From contig JAFIDK010000003.1 in NCBI GenBank assembly GCA_017051695.1, positions 41,426 through 105,425 on the forward strand: DNA of 64,000 nt. The letters are read 5' to 3'. The DNA comes from Algoriphagus aestuarii. GTDB taxonomy: Bacteria; Bacteroidota; Bacteroidia; Cytophagales; Cyclobacteriaceae. Under the pieces are notes generated by a model, which saw only the letters and a program-made list of their open reading frames with translations, did not search any database and was not told the DNA's origin. Of this stretch, positions 15,362-23,932 are shown one piece after another. Position numbers and translations under genes: made by a program. Every line of letters starts with the position of its first letter. Positions within the stretch are counted from its first letter, which is position 1.

Positions 15362-16960
15362 ATGAAAAGACTAGTTATCCTCTTCAATTTAGTGATTATC
15401 GCTGTTAGTTCCTTTGCGCAGTCTCATTTTGAAAATGCACTGACCAGCGAATGGCATAAAGAAAGAAGGGCAGCTGTAAGGGCTGAGATGCCTGTAAATT
15501 CCGTGGCAGTCGTTTTTAACAATCCTGTGAAAAACCGATCCAATGATGTGGATTACATCTACCACCCCAATACTGATTTCTATTATTTGACTGGATTGAG
15601 AGAGCCTAATGCGGTCTTGGTACTATTCAGCGAGGAAAAGGTAATCAATGGTCAAAAGACCGATGAAATAATCTATGTACAGCCGCGTGATCCGAGGTCT
15701 GAAATGTGGAACGGCAAAAGACTGGGTGTAGAAGGTGTGAAAGAGAAGCTGGGTTTTGAAAATGTTTTTCTTTACGAAGAGTTTACAGCCGCTCAAAAAA
15801 TAGATTTTTCGGCCTTTGATAAGGTCTTGACCTTTGATCTGTCCGAGGACATTGAAGGTAGCAATGCCAATTCAGGACTGAAAAACATGGTGGATTCTTT
15901 CAAGCTCTCTTCGGGATACCCAATGGAGCTTTCTCCGGTAAATCTTCAGATGTATGAATTGATCCGTGCCACTGATATCGAGAACTCTGCAAACGTGGCT
16001 CAGATCATAGGTAGAGCAAAACAAAGATATCCCGAAGTAGAAGATGATCCGGTTTTGAAGGATTTCTTAAATGCGGATTCGCCAGAAAAAAGAATGGCTG
16101 TTAAGGAAAAACTGCCAGCACAGAAAGTGGATTTGTTTCTTTTGGCTCAGATCATGGATGGGCTGAGGGAAATCAAAACCCCTGAAGAGCAGCAACTGAT
16201 GAAAATGGCCGCAAAAATCTCTGCCATTGGTCAAATAGAGGTGATGAAAGCTGCAAAACCGGGAATGTCTGAACGGGAAATTCAAGGGATCCATGAATTT
16301 ATATACAAACGATACGGTGCAGAAGATGTGGGGTATCCATCCATCGTTGGTGCTGGAAATAACGGTTGTATTCTTCATTACATAGAAAATGATCTTGAAA
16401 ATATCAGTGATCGGTTATTGTTAATGGACTTAGGAGCTGAGTGGAAAGGGTATACAGCTGATGTGACAAGGACCATTCCTGTCAATGGCAAGTTTAATGA
16501 AGAGGAAAGAGCCATCTACGAGCTGGTTTTAAAATCTCAGGATGCAGGGATTGCCTTGTCTAAAGTAGGGACAGATTTTGCAACTATCGGAACTGAGACC
16601 AGAAGAATCATTGATGAGGGATTGGTGGAATTGGGCATCATCAAAGCTGGTCAAAGACATAATTATTTTCCACATGGCACCAGTCACCATGTAGGACTGG
16701 ATGTCCATGACCGAGGAGGGTATGGAGCATTGAAAGAAGGGGCAATTATCACGGTGGAGCCTGGGATTTATATACCTGATGGTTCGGATTGTGATCCAAA
16801 ATGGTGGGGAATAGCAGTTCGGATCGAGGATGATATCTTGGTCACAGCCGACGGTCCTGTCAATCTATCAGGAGACGCTCCGAGGACTGTCGAGTCCATA
16901 GAGCAAATGATGCGAATTCCGAGTGTCTTGGAAAATTGGGTGCTGCCGGAGATTAATTGA
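15362..16960 (+). CDS. Secreted Xaa-Pro aminopeptidase (M24B)
   Basis: 532 aa from the preferred ATG at 15362. An upstream in-frame ATG at 15320 would bury the signal peptide (M-K-R-L-V-I-L-F-N-L, cleaved after SFAQ) 14 residues in. The N-terminal creatinase-like domain is followed by a pita-bread domain with the five metal ligands: Asp in LMDLGAE, Asp in TADVTRT, His in HGTSHH, Glu in TVEPGIY and Glu in RIEDD. It removes N-terminal residues before proline, here in the periplasm. A signal-less paralogue lies at 56288-57577. The last 12 nt of this gene are the start of a 176-bp tandem duplication. Confidence 0.92.
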   Translation: MKRLVILFNLVIIAVSSFAQSHFENALTSEWHKERRAAVRAEMPVNSVAVVFNNPVKNRSNDVDYIYHPNTDFYYLTGLREPNAVLVLFSEEKVINGQKTDEIIYVQPRDPRSEMWNGKRLGVEGVKEKLGFENVFLYEEFTAAQKIDFSAFDKVLTFDLSEDIEGSNANSGLKNMVDSFKLSSGYPMELSPVNLQMYELIRATDIENSANVAQIIGRAKQRYPEVEDDPVLKDFLNADSPEKRMAVKEKLPAQKVDLFLLAQIMDGLREIKTPEEQQLMKMAAKISAIGQIEVMKAAKPGMSEREIQGIHEFIYKRYGAEDVGYPSIVGAGNNGCILHYIENDLENISDRLLLMDLGAEWKGYTADVTRTIPVNGKFNEEERAIYELVLKSQDAGIALSKVGTDFATIGTETRRIIDEGLVELGIIKAGQRHNYFPHGTSHHVGLDVHDRGGYGALKEGAIITVEPGIYIPDGSDCDPKWWGIAVRIEDDILVTADGPVNLSGDAPRTVESIEQMMRIPSVLENWVLPEIN

Positions 16961-17300
16961 AACTCACGCATTGACGCAGCGGCGCAACGATTTTATGGAG
17001 AAAGAGGGAAATAAAATAGCTATAAAATATAGGATGAAGTATTTATTATCCATAGAGAACTAGGTCCAGGATTATTGGGATCTGTTTTTCAGAAGATTTT
17101 GCTTTAGGAAAATAAGTTATCCCTGAGATTAATTGATGATCATGTAAGGACGCAAAGGAGCGACGATTTTATGGAGAAAGAAGAAAATGAAATAGCCACA
17201 AAAATATTTGATTAAGCATTTCTTATCCATAGAGAATTAGGTCCAGGATTATTAGAATCTGTTTATCAGAAGATTTTGCTTTATGAATTAAAGAAATTGG
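16949..17300 (+). repeat. Imperfect 176-bp tandem duplication covering the end of the peptidase gene and the GxxExxY 5' region
   Basis: The 12-mer GAGATTAATTGA occurs at 16949-16960 (the last codons and stop of the Xaa-Pro peptidase) and again at 17125-17136. The ATGGAGAAAG start of the GxxExxY reading frame occurs at 16995 and 17171. Both offsets are exactly 176 bp. Similarity continues to GATTTTGCTTTA near 17100/17276 and then decays. The left copy is frameshifted and truncated. Confidence 0.85.
16963..16988 (+). repeat. Left terminal inverted repeat of the GxxExxY element
   Basis: This 26-bp sequence, rich in the word ACGCA, matches the reverse complement of 17576-17601 at 22 of 26 positions by hand alignment. 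It begins 2 bp after the stop codon of the peptidase gene. Confidence 0.7.
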
Positions 17301-17554
17301 GTTATAAGGTTGAAAGCGAGGTTTTTATTCCGTTCAAATGGGATGATATTCTATTTGAAAATGGATTTAGAGCAGATTTAATCATCGAAAATAAAGTGAT
17401 ATTTGAAATTAAATCTGTCCAAGTGATTTCTCCTGTTCATTTAAAACAATTAATGACCTATTTAAAACTTACCGAACTGAAATTGGGATTGCTTCTTAAT
17501 TTTAATGAAGCCCTTTTGAAGGATGGAATCAAAAGAGTAGTTAATAGTCTTTAA
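17171..17554 (+). pseudogene. GxxExxY family protein (PD-(D/E)XK fold), interrupted by a nonsense codon
   Basis: Read from ATG 17171 the frame gives M-E-K-E-E-N-E-I-A-T-K-I-F-D, then TAA (17213-17215), then continues A-F-L-I-H-R-E-L-G-P-G with the family motif G-L-L-E-S-V-Y and, further on, a nuclease-like D-x13-ExK pattern (R-A-D-L-I to F-E-I-K-S). TTA (Leu) to TAA would explain the stop. The intact remainder, from 17276, lacks the motif region, so the product is probably non-functional unless the stop is read through. The family belongs to the PDDEXK_3 group (PF13366); its biological role is not established. The element is enclosed by 26-bp inverted repeats. Confidence 0.8.
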
Positions 17555-17575
17555 TTGATTATTGAAATAAACCTT

Positions 17576-17601
17576 GTTGCGTCGCTGCGTCGCTACGTGA
17601 G
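17576..17601 (-). repeat. Right terminal inverted repeat of the GxxExxY element
   Basis: Inverted partner of 16963-16988 (22 of 26 matches), 21 bp beyond the end of the GxxExxY frame. Together the two bound a 639-bp unit. Confidence 0.7.
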
Positions 17602-17629
17602 AATAGCTCGCAGAAGTATATTTTAAGAA

Positions 17630-18277
17630 TTACTTACTCTTTAAATCGCCTCGCTTGATAGATCGGATAAACTGTCCCCAAGCAAAAGGATCCAAAAGCC
17701 GCAATGGTCTAGGTCCATAGAGATCCTGGTTTTGGAGCATTTGGCCTTGCTGGAAATAACGGAAGTTTTCTCCACCCGATGCAGGCATACTTTCTGCCCA
17801 GCGCAATAGCATTTCCGGACTCATATTGGCTCTGCTGATGGACATCGGATCCACTACGTTTAGTGCAATAACTGCCTGCTTGAATTCTTCTTCTGTAGGA
17901 TAAGGCATTACTTCGATTTCAGCCAAGGCGATTTCGTCCACTTCCATCGTCAAAATCAAGCTGATTCGATCGTTTTCTACAGTTTCAGGAACTTTAAAAG
18001 TTTGTCTTTTCAAGCCGATAAAACTGAAAACCACACTGTCACCTTCCAGAACTGGCATGGAGAAATAACCAAATCGCCCGGAACTAGTTCCTCTTCCTTT
18101 CTTAGGAACATACACGTTTACCCCGGCCACAGCATCGGTACTGTCAGCATTTAATATGATACCAGAGAGCTGAATGACTTTTCTTTCCTGTTGATTTTGG
18201 GCAGTAACAAATTGCACTGAAAAAATAAATCCCAGTAGAAAAAGAAATGTGGATCGAAGTAAAATTGAATTATTCAC
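17630..18277 (-). CDS. Carboxypeptidase-like regulatory domain protein, secreted
   Basis: 215 aa. A signal peptide (1-26) is followed by a CarboxypepD_reg-like beta-sandwich (about 34-110: V-I-Q-L-S-G-I-I-L-N-A-D-S-T, V-A-G-V-N-V-Y-V-P, G-x-F-G-Y-F-S). The C-terminal half (about 115-215) is of unknown fold and ends K-S-K. Such proteins share the N-terminal domain of TonB-dependent SusC receptors but lack the barrel. The function is unknown. It is likely periplasmic or attached to the outer membrane. Confidence 0.75.
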   Translation of the reverse strand: MNNSILLRSTFLFLLGFIFSVQFVTAQNQQERKVIQLSGIILNADSTDAVAGVNVYVPKKGRGTSSGRFGYFSMPVLEGDSVVFSFIGLKRQTFKVPETVENDRISLILTMEVDEIALAEIEVMPYPTEEEFKQAVIALNVVDPMSISRANMSPEMLLRWAESMPASGGENFRYFQQGQMLQNQDLYGPRPLRLLDPFAWGQFIRSIKRGDLKSK

Positions 18278-18388
18278 AAATAAATTAACTTAATAGAAAG
18301 ACGAAAGGTTGGGAAATCCGATGCGATTATACCCTAATTTCGTGTGAATTTTTATTTATCAAGCATAAACTGAGTTAAAACTTACTAA

Positions 18389-18772
18389 ATGAGACTTAAA
18401 AATATCAGTTTAAATTATGGTCTCCGAATATTTAAGGCACTTTCTGAAGAGCCCAGAGTTCGAATTATGCATTTGTTGATGCAAAACAAAGAATTGTCTA
18501 TCTCTGATTTGGAACATATTTTGGATTTCACCCAAACAAAAACCAGTCGACATCTGATATACTTAAAGAATGCCGGCCTTCTTGGAAGCCGAAGAGTGGA
18601 TCAGTGGATGTTTTATTACATTCTGGAGGAATACCTCGAAATCCTACAGCAGATATTCAAGTTCTTTCAAAAGGATCCAAGCCTGATCAAAGACCAGGAG
18701 ACTTTTGAAATCTTAAAATCCAACCGGGAACTTGCCATTAATAAAATCCAGAATAACCAGTACCGTCGATAA
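18389..18772 (+). CDS. ArsR-type winged-helix transcriptional regulator
   Basis: 127 aa. The helix-turn-helix occupies about residues 10-90: F-K-A-L-S-E-E-P-R-V-R-I-M-H-L-L, recognition helix around T-Q-T-K-T-S-R-H-L, wing around G-S-R-R-V-D-Q-W-M-F-Y. There are no cysteine metal-sensing motifs, so the signal is not evident. It is followed 5 bp later by the yjjG-like gene and is presumably co-transcribed with it. Confidence 0.85.
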   Translation: MRLKNISLNYGLRIFKALSEEPRVRIMHLLMQNKELSISDLEHILDFTQTKTSRHLIYLKNAGLLGSRRVDQWMFYYILEEYLEILQQIFKFFQKDPSLIKDQETFEILKSNRELAINKIQNNQYRR

Positions 18773-18777
18773 TTACC

Positions 18778-19473
18778 TTGAAAACTTACCAACACATCTT
18801 CTTCGATTTGGATCATACGCTTTGGGACTATGACCGAAACGTCACCGAATCACTTTCTGAACTCTATGAGATTTACATGCTTCAGGAATTGGGAATTCCG
18901 ACTTTCGAGATATTCTTTAACTCTTTCCATCACGTGAACTTCCAGCTTTGGGACTTATACAATGTAGGAAAGATCGATAAAGACAATTTGAGAAAAGAGC
19001 GCTTCCGGAGGATTTTTGCACATTCAGGTGCGCAGGAAGATTCGGTGCCATTGCCATTTGAAGAAGATTTTATGCATAGGACTTCCTCGAAACCACATGT
19101 CTTTCCTTACTCCAATGAGATTTTGACCTATCTGAAAAGAAAATATCCGATCCACGTAATTACCAATGGATTCAATGAATCTCAGGCTAAGAAATTGAAG
19201 GCATCAGGACTAGATCAGTACTTTGACTTAGTCGTGACCTCGGAGACAACAGGCCATAAAAAACCAGATCCAAGAATTTTCCTACATGCCATCGAAAGGC
19301 TGGGAACCAAAGCAGAAGATTGTATTATGATAGGGGATAACCCCAATTCCGATATTCTCGGTGCTCAAAACGCCTTGATTGATCAGGTCTATTTTAACCC
19401 AGAAGGAAAAGAGATCCAATTAAAACCAACTTATACCATTTCCCATCTAAGAGAATTGGAACGTATCCTCTAA
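18778..19473 (+). CDS. yjjG: YjjG-family noncanonical pyrimidine nucleotidase (HAD)
   Basis: 231 aa. This HAD hydrolase has motif I F-F-D-L-D-H-T-L-W-D near the N terminus, motif II around V-I-T-N-G, the motif III lysine in G-H-K-K-P-D-P and motif IV G-D-N-P-N-S-D. It dephosphorylates nucleoside monophosphates and helps exclude noncanonical pyrimidines. The start is a TTG at 18778, chosen because the family begins at this point and no ATG or GTG is suitably placed. Confidence 0.88.
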   Translation: MKTYQHIFFDLDHTLWDYDRNVTESLSELYEIYMLQELGIPTFEIFFNSFHHVNFQLWDLYNVGKIDKDNLRKERFRRIFAHSGAQEDSVPLPFEEDFMHRTSSKPHVFPYSNEILTYLKRKYPIHVITNGFNESQAKKLKASGLDQYFDLVVTSETTGHKKPDPRIFLHAIERLGTKAEDCIMIGDNPNSDILGAQNALIDQVYFNPEGKEIQLKPTYTISHLRELERIL

Positions 19474-19517
19474 ATGCTTTTGTTGCCAAAATCACTAGTC
19501 TATAAAATCCTGTTGGT

Positions 19518-19525
19518 TATCTTTG
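19518..19525 (+). promoter_or_regulatory. Possible -7 box (TATCTTTG) for pruA
   Basis: TATCTTTG matches TAnnTTTG and lies 31 bp before the pruA start codon. No convincing -33 box was seen at the expected distance. Confidence 0.35.
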
Positions 19526-19556
19526 CCAACATCAGAAAATCATAACCCCAGATATC

Positions 19557-21191
19557 ATGCTCAAAGGTTTTTTTAATGTACCCAATCCGGTGAATGAACC
19601 GGTAAAAGCTTATTCACCCGGAAGCCCGGAAAGAAAAGAACTGCAAGCAGCTTTGGCGAAAGCAAGAGCTATGCAAGTTGATGTGCCGATGTTTATTGGT
19701 TCCGAAGAAGTGAGAACAGGTAAAACTGTACCGATGTCTCCTCCTCATGACCATCAGCATATCCTCGGTCATTTCCACGAAGGTGACGCCTCTCATGTAG
19801 AGCAGGCTATCAATGCTGCTTTGGGAGCAAAACATGCTTGGGAAAATATGGCTTGGGAACAGCGGGCTGCAATTTTCTTAAAAGCGGCCGATTTGATTGC
19901 TGGTCCATATAGAGCTAAAATCAATGCGGCGACCATGTTGGGTCAATCCAAAAATGCCATGCAGGCCGAGATTGATGCAGCTTGTGAGTTTATTGACTTC
20001 TTGCGTTTCAACGTGAAATACATGACCGAAATCTATGCCCAACAACCACCAGTTTCTGGAAATGGAGTTTGGAATAGATTGGAACAAAGACCTTTGGAAG
20101 GATTTATTTTTGCTTTGACTCCTTTCAACTTTACGGCGATTGCGGGTAACCTACCTGCATCTGCTGCCATGATGGGAAATACCATCGTTTGGAAACCAGC
20201 GTACACGCAGATTTACTCTGCAAATGTCTTGATGGAAGTCTTCAAAGAAGCGGGAGTTCCTGACGGCGTGATCAATTTGATCTATGTCGACGGTCCAGTG
20301 GCTGGAGATATTATTTTCAAGCATCCTGATTTCGCAGGGATTCACTTTACTGGATCTACTGGAGTTTTCCAGCATATCTGGAAAGAAATCGGAGCCAATA
20401 TCAATAAATTCAAATCTTACCCAAGAATTGTCGGTGAGACTGGAGGAAAAGACTTTGTGATTGCTCATAAATCTGCGATTCCGAAAGCGGTAGCTGTTGG
20501 TTTGGTGAGAGGTGCTTTTGAATACCAAGGACAAAAGTGTTCCGCAGCTTCCAGAGCTTATGTCCCGTCCAATATTTGGGATGAGGTAAAAGGGTATATG
20601 TTGGAAGATTTAGCTTCCATGAAAATGGGAGGCACGGAAGACTTTACCAATTTCATCAATGCTGTGATTGACGAGAAAGCATTCGATAAGATTTCCGGAT
20701 ACATCACTAAAGCAAAAGAGGCTCCAGGAGTAGAAATTATTGCTGGTGGTAACTTCGATAAATCAAAGGGCTATTTCATCGAACCAACTGTGATTGTGAC
20801 GCAGGATCCGATGTACACCACGATGTGTGAAGAGATCTTCGGTCCGGTATTGACCATATATGTTTACAATGCTGAGAACTTTGAAGAAACCTTGGAATTG
20901 GTAGATCAAACTGGTCCTTATGCCTTGACAGGTGCGGTATTCTCTCAGGATCGTTATGCGATTGAATTGGCGACAACCAAACTGAAGAATGCAGCGGGCA
21001 ACTTCTACATCAATGACAAGCCAACCGGTGCAGTAGTAGGTCAGCAGCCATTTGGAGGAAGCCGAGCATCGGGAACCAATGATAAAGCAGGATCTATGAT
21101 TAACTTACTTCGTTGGGTTTCTCCACGTACGATCAAAGAAACTTTCGTTTCTCCAGAAGATTACAGGTATCCATTCTTGGGAGAGGATTGA
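19557..21191 (+). CDS. pruA: L-glutamate gamma-semialdehyde (1-pyrroline-5-carboxylate) dehydrogenase
   Basis: 544 aa, matching the stand-alone P5C dehydrogenase family from its opening L-K-G-F-F-N-V-P-N-P-V-N-E-P. The NAD-binding F-T-G-S-T-G segment, the general-base Glu in G-E-T-G-G-K and the nucleophile Cys in G-Q-K-C-S-A-A-S-R are present. It completes proline catabolism by oxidising glutamate semialdehyde to glutamate. There is no proline dehydrogenase domain and no putA or prodh gene next to it. Confidence 0.95.
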   Translation: MLKGFFNVPNPVNEPVKAYSPGSPERKELQAALAKARAMQVDVPMFIGSEEVRTGKTVPMSPPHDHQHILGHFHEGDASHVEQAINAALGAKHAWENMAWEQRAAIFLKAADLIAGPYRAKINAATMLGQSKNAMQAEIDAACEFIDFLRFNVKYMTEIYAQQPPVSGNGVWNRLEQRPLEGFIFALTPFNFTAIAGNLPASAAMMGNTIVWKPAYTQIYSANVLMEVFKEAGVPDGVINLIYVDGPVAGDIIFKHPDFAGIHFTGSTGVFQHIWKEIGANINKFKSYPRIVGETGGKDFVIAHKSAIPKAVAVGLVRGAFEYQGQKCSAASRAYVPSNIWDEVKGYMLEDLASMKMGGTEDFTNFINAVIDEKAFDKISGYITKAKEAPGVEIIAGGNFDKSKGYFIEPTVIVTQDPMYTTMCEEIFGPVLTIYVYNAENFEETLELVDQTGPYALTGAVFSQDRYAIELATTKLKNAAGNFYINDKPTGAVVGQQPFGGSRASGTNDKAGSMINLLRWVSPRTIKETFVSPEDYRYPFLGED

Positions 21192-21202
21192 TTCTTTTGA
21201 CC

Positions 21203-21297
21203 TTTGAGGTTTTAAAAACCTCGAAGATCTATACCATAAACTTCAAAGCTGTCGCCCTGAGCACTTGAGAGACGAGAGTCTCGAAATCGAAGGGTAG
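21203..21297. repeat. Two palindromic REP-like elements downstream of pruA
   Basis: The first is the hairpin CTTTGAGGTTT/AAACCTCGAAG (about 21203-21225, one G-U). The second (21251-21294) starts GTCGCCCTGAGC, contains GAGAC/GTCTC pairing and ends CGAAGGG. It looks like the widespread CCCTGAGC...GAAGGG intergenic repeat type. Neither has a T run, so they are not ordinary terminators. Confidence 0.5.
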
Positions 21298-21322
21298 TTT
21301 TGAAAAATATTTTATTCTAGTT

Positions 21323-21353
21323 AAAGCCTCAGATTTATTTCTGGGGCTTTTTT
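21323..21353 (+). terminator. Rho-independent terminator after pruA
   Basis: Stem AAAGCCTCAGA/TTCTGGGGCTTT with a G-U pair and a short AT loop, then TTTTT. It lies beyond the REP-like elements and 48 bp before the next gene. Confidence 0.75.
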
Positions 21354-21401
21354 AGTGAAGATTGTTTTATTAGATTTAGTTTATCTATTAAATTTTCGTA
21401 A

Positions 21402-22583
21402 ATGAATAAACTATCTCAAATTCCAATATTACTTATCGTGTGCTCTTGTACCGATAAAATCTCGGAAGATATTTATCAAGGTCAGCTTGAAGAGCTGCTT
21501 TTGGAAGATTTTGCTTTGAAAAAAGACAATCAGACAAAAAGTTTTTATGGTGTAAAGTCTATCGAAAAGGATAGTGAAGAATGGCTTGTTTATCCATCAG
21601 GAGCAACCAAATTTAATGGGAGGGCGATAAATTTCGCAGATACTAAGTCTGGTGAAAAAATTTTTCAAATTCAGATCCCCTCAGACGGGCCTAATTCTCT
21701 CAAAGGAGCATGGTTTAGTTATATTGATTCTCCAAATAAAATAATTGGCATCAGTGATTTAGGTGAGATTGGTGTTTTTGATTCAATTGGAAATAAAATT
21801 AGTCATGTTAAATCCAATTTAAGAGAATCAAATAATATGATGGCAGAGGCACATGTTCAACCAGAAAATGGGCTAATGCAATTCAATTCGCCATATCTCC
21901 AAATTGGTCAAAACCCTACTTATTGGGTCAATCTGGGTCCAGAGACTAAGCCTGGGGAAATGAGAACGGCATTTCCATTAGACTTTAAAAGTTGGTTAAC
22001 TCAGATAAATATTGAGACTGGAAAGGTTATATCAAGTGAGTTCGCTATTCCAGGAGGCTATGATCAATTTGAGAATGATATGACAGCAACTCAGTTACTT
22101 GGGGATTTAGATAAATCAAGAGGGCAATATTTATTAGCCTGGCCTTATTCTGATACAATTTATGTCCTAAAGGATTTGAAATTAATTAAGAAAATAGCTC
22201 CTCCAAGTAAGCAAAAGTTCAAGTATATGCCAAGTGAGATTATACCTTGGGGAAATCAATTTACCGTATGGGCATTGCCAAAGGAAGCTTCTAAGCACTT
22301 GTTTTTAATTTACGATGAAAAAAGAGACATAATCATTCGCTGTTCAAAAATCAAAGAATCAGGGGAGGGAGAATCTAAATTTGAACGAACCAAACATTAT
22401 GTTCTAAGTATTTACTCAGGTGATTGGGAACCAAAGGGCGAGTATTTTTTCGATTTTGAAACTGAGATGGAAGTTGAAAACTGGTTCCTTACTTCCGAAG
22501 GCCTCTTTATCAACAAACCCGAGCAAGCATCTGAAGATGAATACGAATTTTATAAAATCGACCTGAGTAGGTTTGTGGAGTGA
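21402..22583 (+). CDS. DUF4221-like lipoprotein (predicted beta-propeller)
   Basis: 393 aa. A short lipoprotein signal (cysteine in I-V-C-S-C) precedes repeated four-stranded blades typical of the DUF4221 / 6-bladed propeller lipoproteins common in Cyclobacteriaceae, such as the S-K-S-F-Y-G-V-K-S and W-L-V-Y-P-S-G strands and a C-terminal L-T-S-E-G-L-F-I-N. The function is unknown. It is a lone gene; local DNA is AT-richer than the metabolic genes around it. Confidence 0.65.
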   Translation: MNKLSQIPILLIVCSCTDKISEDIYQGQLEELLLEDFALKKDNQTKSFYGVKSIEKDSEEWLVYPSGATKFNGRAINFADTKSGEKIFQIQIPSDGPNSLKGAWFSYIDSPNKIIGISDLGEIGVFDSIGNKISHVKSNLRESNNMMAEAHVQPENGLMQFNSPYLQIGQNPTYWVNLGPETKPGEMRTAFPLDFKSWLTQINIETGKVISSEFAIPGGYDQFENDMTATQLLGDLDKSRGQYLLAWPYSDTIYVLKDLKLIKKIAPPSKQKFKYMPSEIIPWGNQFTVWALPKEASKHLFLIYDEKRDIIIRCSKIKESGEGESKFERTKHYVLSIYSGDWEPKGEYFFDFETEMEVENWFLTSEGLFINKPEQASEDEYEFYKIDLSRFVE

Positions 22584-22647
22584 TCTTCGAGTTGCGAAAA
22601 GATTCGGACTAGAAGATTTCTTGTCTCATACATCATATCAATAAATA

Positions 22648-22672
22648 AAATGGCCAGCGAAAGCTGGCCATT
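22648..22672 (-). terminator. Terminator of the CHRD gene
   Basis: An AATGGCCAGC/GCTGGCCATT stem closed by a GAAA (plus) / TTTC (minus) loop, followed on the minus strand by TTTATTTATT. It lies 31 bp past the CHRD stop. Confidence 0.75.
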
Positions 22673-22703
22673 CGTATTAACTAAGGCGATTAATGCAACT
22701 TTA

Positions 22704-23669
22704 TCAATGAATCTGACCTCTCAGCTCTCCACTTGGAAAATTATCCGAATGTACATTGACATAGGCATTTCCAGTCCGAAAAGCTTCTCTTAGGATCTCA
22801 AGATCTCCTCCCATCATTTGACCTGAGAAGTTTGCAGGCATGATTTCTCCCTTGGTATATACTCCAGAAACAGGACCTTCTACTTTATCCATTTTCAGTG
22901 TATACACTACTCCACCATTGGATCCTGCTTTGGCAAAATGGATATGTGCAAATCTTACATTTTCAATGTTATCAACATTGACCTGAAAACTTACAGCACT
23001 CCCATCATTGGAAAAATTAAATTTTGCGACACCCGTAGCATCAGACATTACAGCAGGAACTTCATTGGATCCGCTTAATTTTGTTCCATAGTTTTTATTA
23101 TCACTTGCCTCTACTAAACTTACTTGGCCTCTGATTTCCCCTCCTGGATTTGAAGTAGTATGTACATTGACATAAATATTTCCAGACTCTAACTCAGCGA
23201 CTAACTCAGCAATTGACATCCCAGCCAATGGACCAACTAATTTGGAAGCATCGATTATGCCATCTGCAATGACTCCGTTATTCAGCCCGGAACTTGCAGC
23301 TGGCAGTAATCCGACCACGACAGGTCCATTAGATCCAGCAGAAGCCAAATGCAAATGAGCTCCCACAATATCAGAAGTATTCGCAACCCGAAGTTCAAAT
23401 TTTAAGGTGTTCGCATCAATTTTTGAAAACCTAGCTGCCCCGGAACCCGGCGAAGTCACTGAAGGAACCTCCTCTGATCCTGATAAATATGCTCCGAATT
23501 CTAGCTTTTGTCCTTTACGGGCGTTCGGATCCGAATCGGAAGCTAAAGCTGTCGAGTTTTCATTCGAAAGCTGATTCATGGTCTGAGTTTCTTCCTGCAT
23601 ATTCTGGCAGGAAACAGCAAAAAGCGCTACTGAACATAGCATGACGAGGGATTGAAAAGATGTTTTCAT
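22704..23669 (-). CDS. Tandem CHRD-domain lipoprotein
   Basis: 321 aa. A lipoprotein signal (A-V-S-C near residue 21) is followed by two CHRD domains (about 54-181 and 193-320). Each has the family features: L-S-G-S-(E/N)-E-V-P, an internal H-x-H (A-H-L-H; A-H-I-H), and the closing N-V-H-(T/S)-x-x-x-P-x-G-E-(I/L)-R-G-Q. The two repeats are clearly homologous, giving a duplicated gene. CHRD domains occur in chordin and in many bacterial secreted proteins; the bacterial role is unknown. Confidence 0.92.
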   Translation of the reverse strand: MKTSFQSLVMLCSVALFAVSCQNMQEETQTMNQLSNENSTALASDSDPNARKGQKLEFGAYLSGSEEVPSVTSPGSGAARFSKIDANTLKFELRVANTSDIVGAHLHLASAGSNGPVVVGLLPAASSGLNNGVIADGIIDASKLVGPLAGMSIAELVAELESGNIYVNVHTTSNPGGEIRGQVSLVEASDNKNYGTKLSGSNEVPAVMSDATGVAKFNFSNDGSAVSFQVNVDNIENVRFAHIHFAKAGSNGGVVYTLKMDKVEGPVSGVYTKGEIMPANFSGQMMGGDLEILREAFRTGNAYVNVHSDNFPSGELRGQIH

Positions 23670-23932
23670 ACGATTGTTATTTAGGTTAGTTAATTGTTAA
23701 AAGTATTTACGTAACCTAAGTGCATATCGGATTGTTTTGAAAATCAGATAATTACATGTTTCTGGAGATTAGTGAAAATCTAAGCCGGTTTAGGTTGAAA
23801 AAAACGCTTCCTACAGACTGTAGCTGCAATAAAACTTATCTTTTTACCAGATTTTATTTAAAGAGTTTTCGCACAAAAAAAAACGACTGAGTTTCCCCAG
23901 CCGTTCGTAGTTCTAATTTCGTATTTCGTAAA

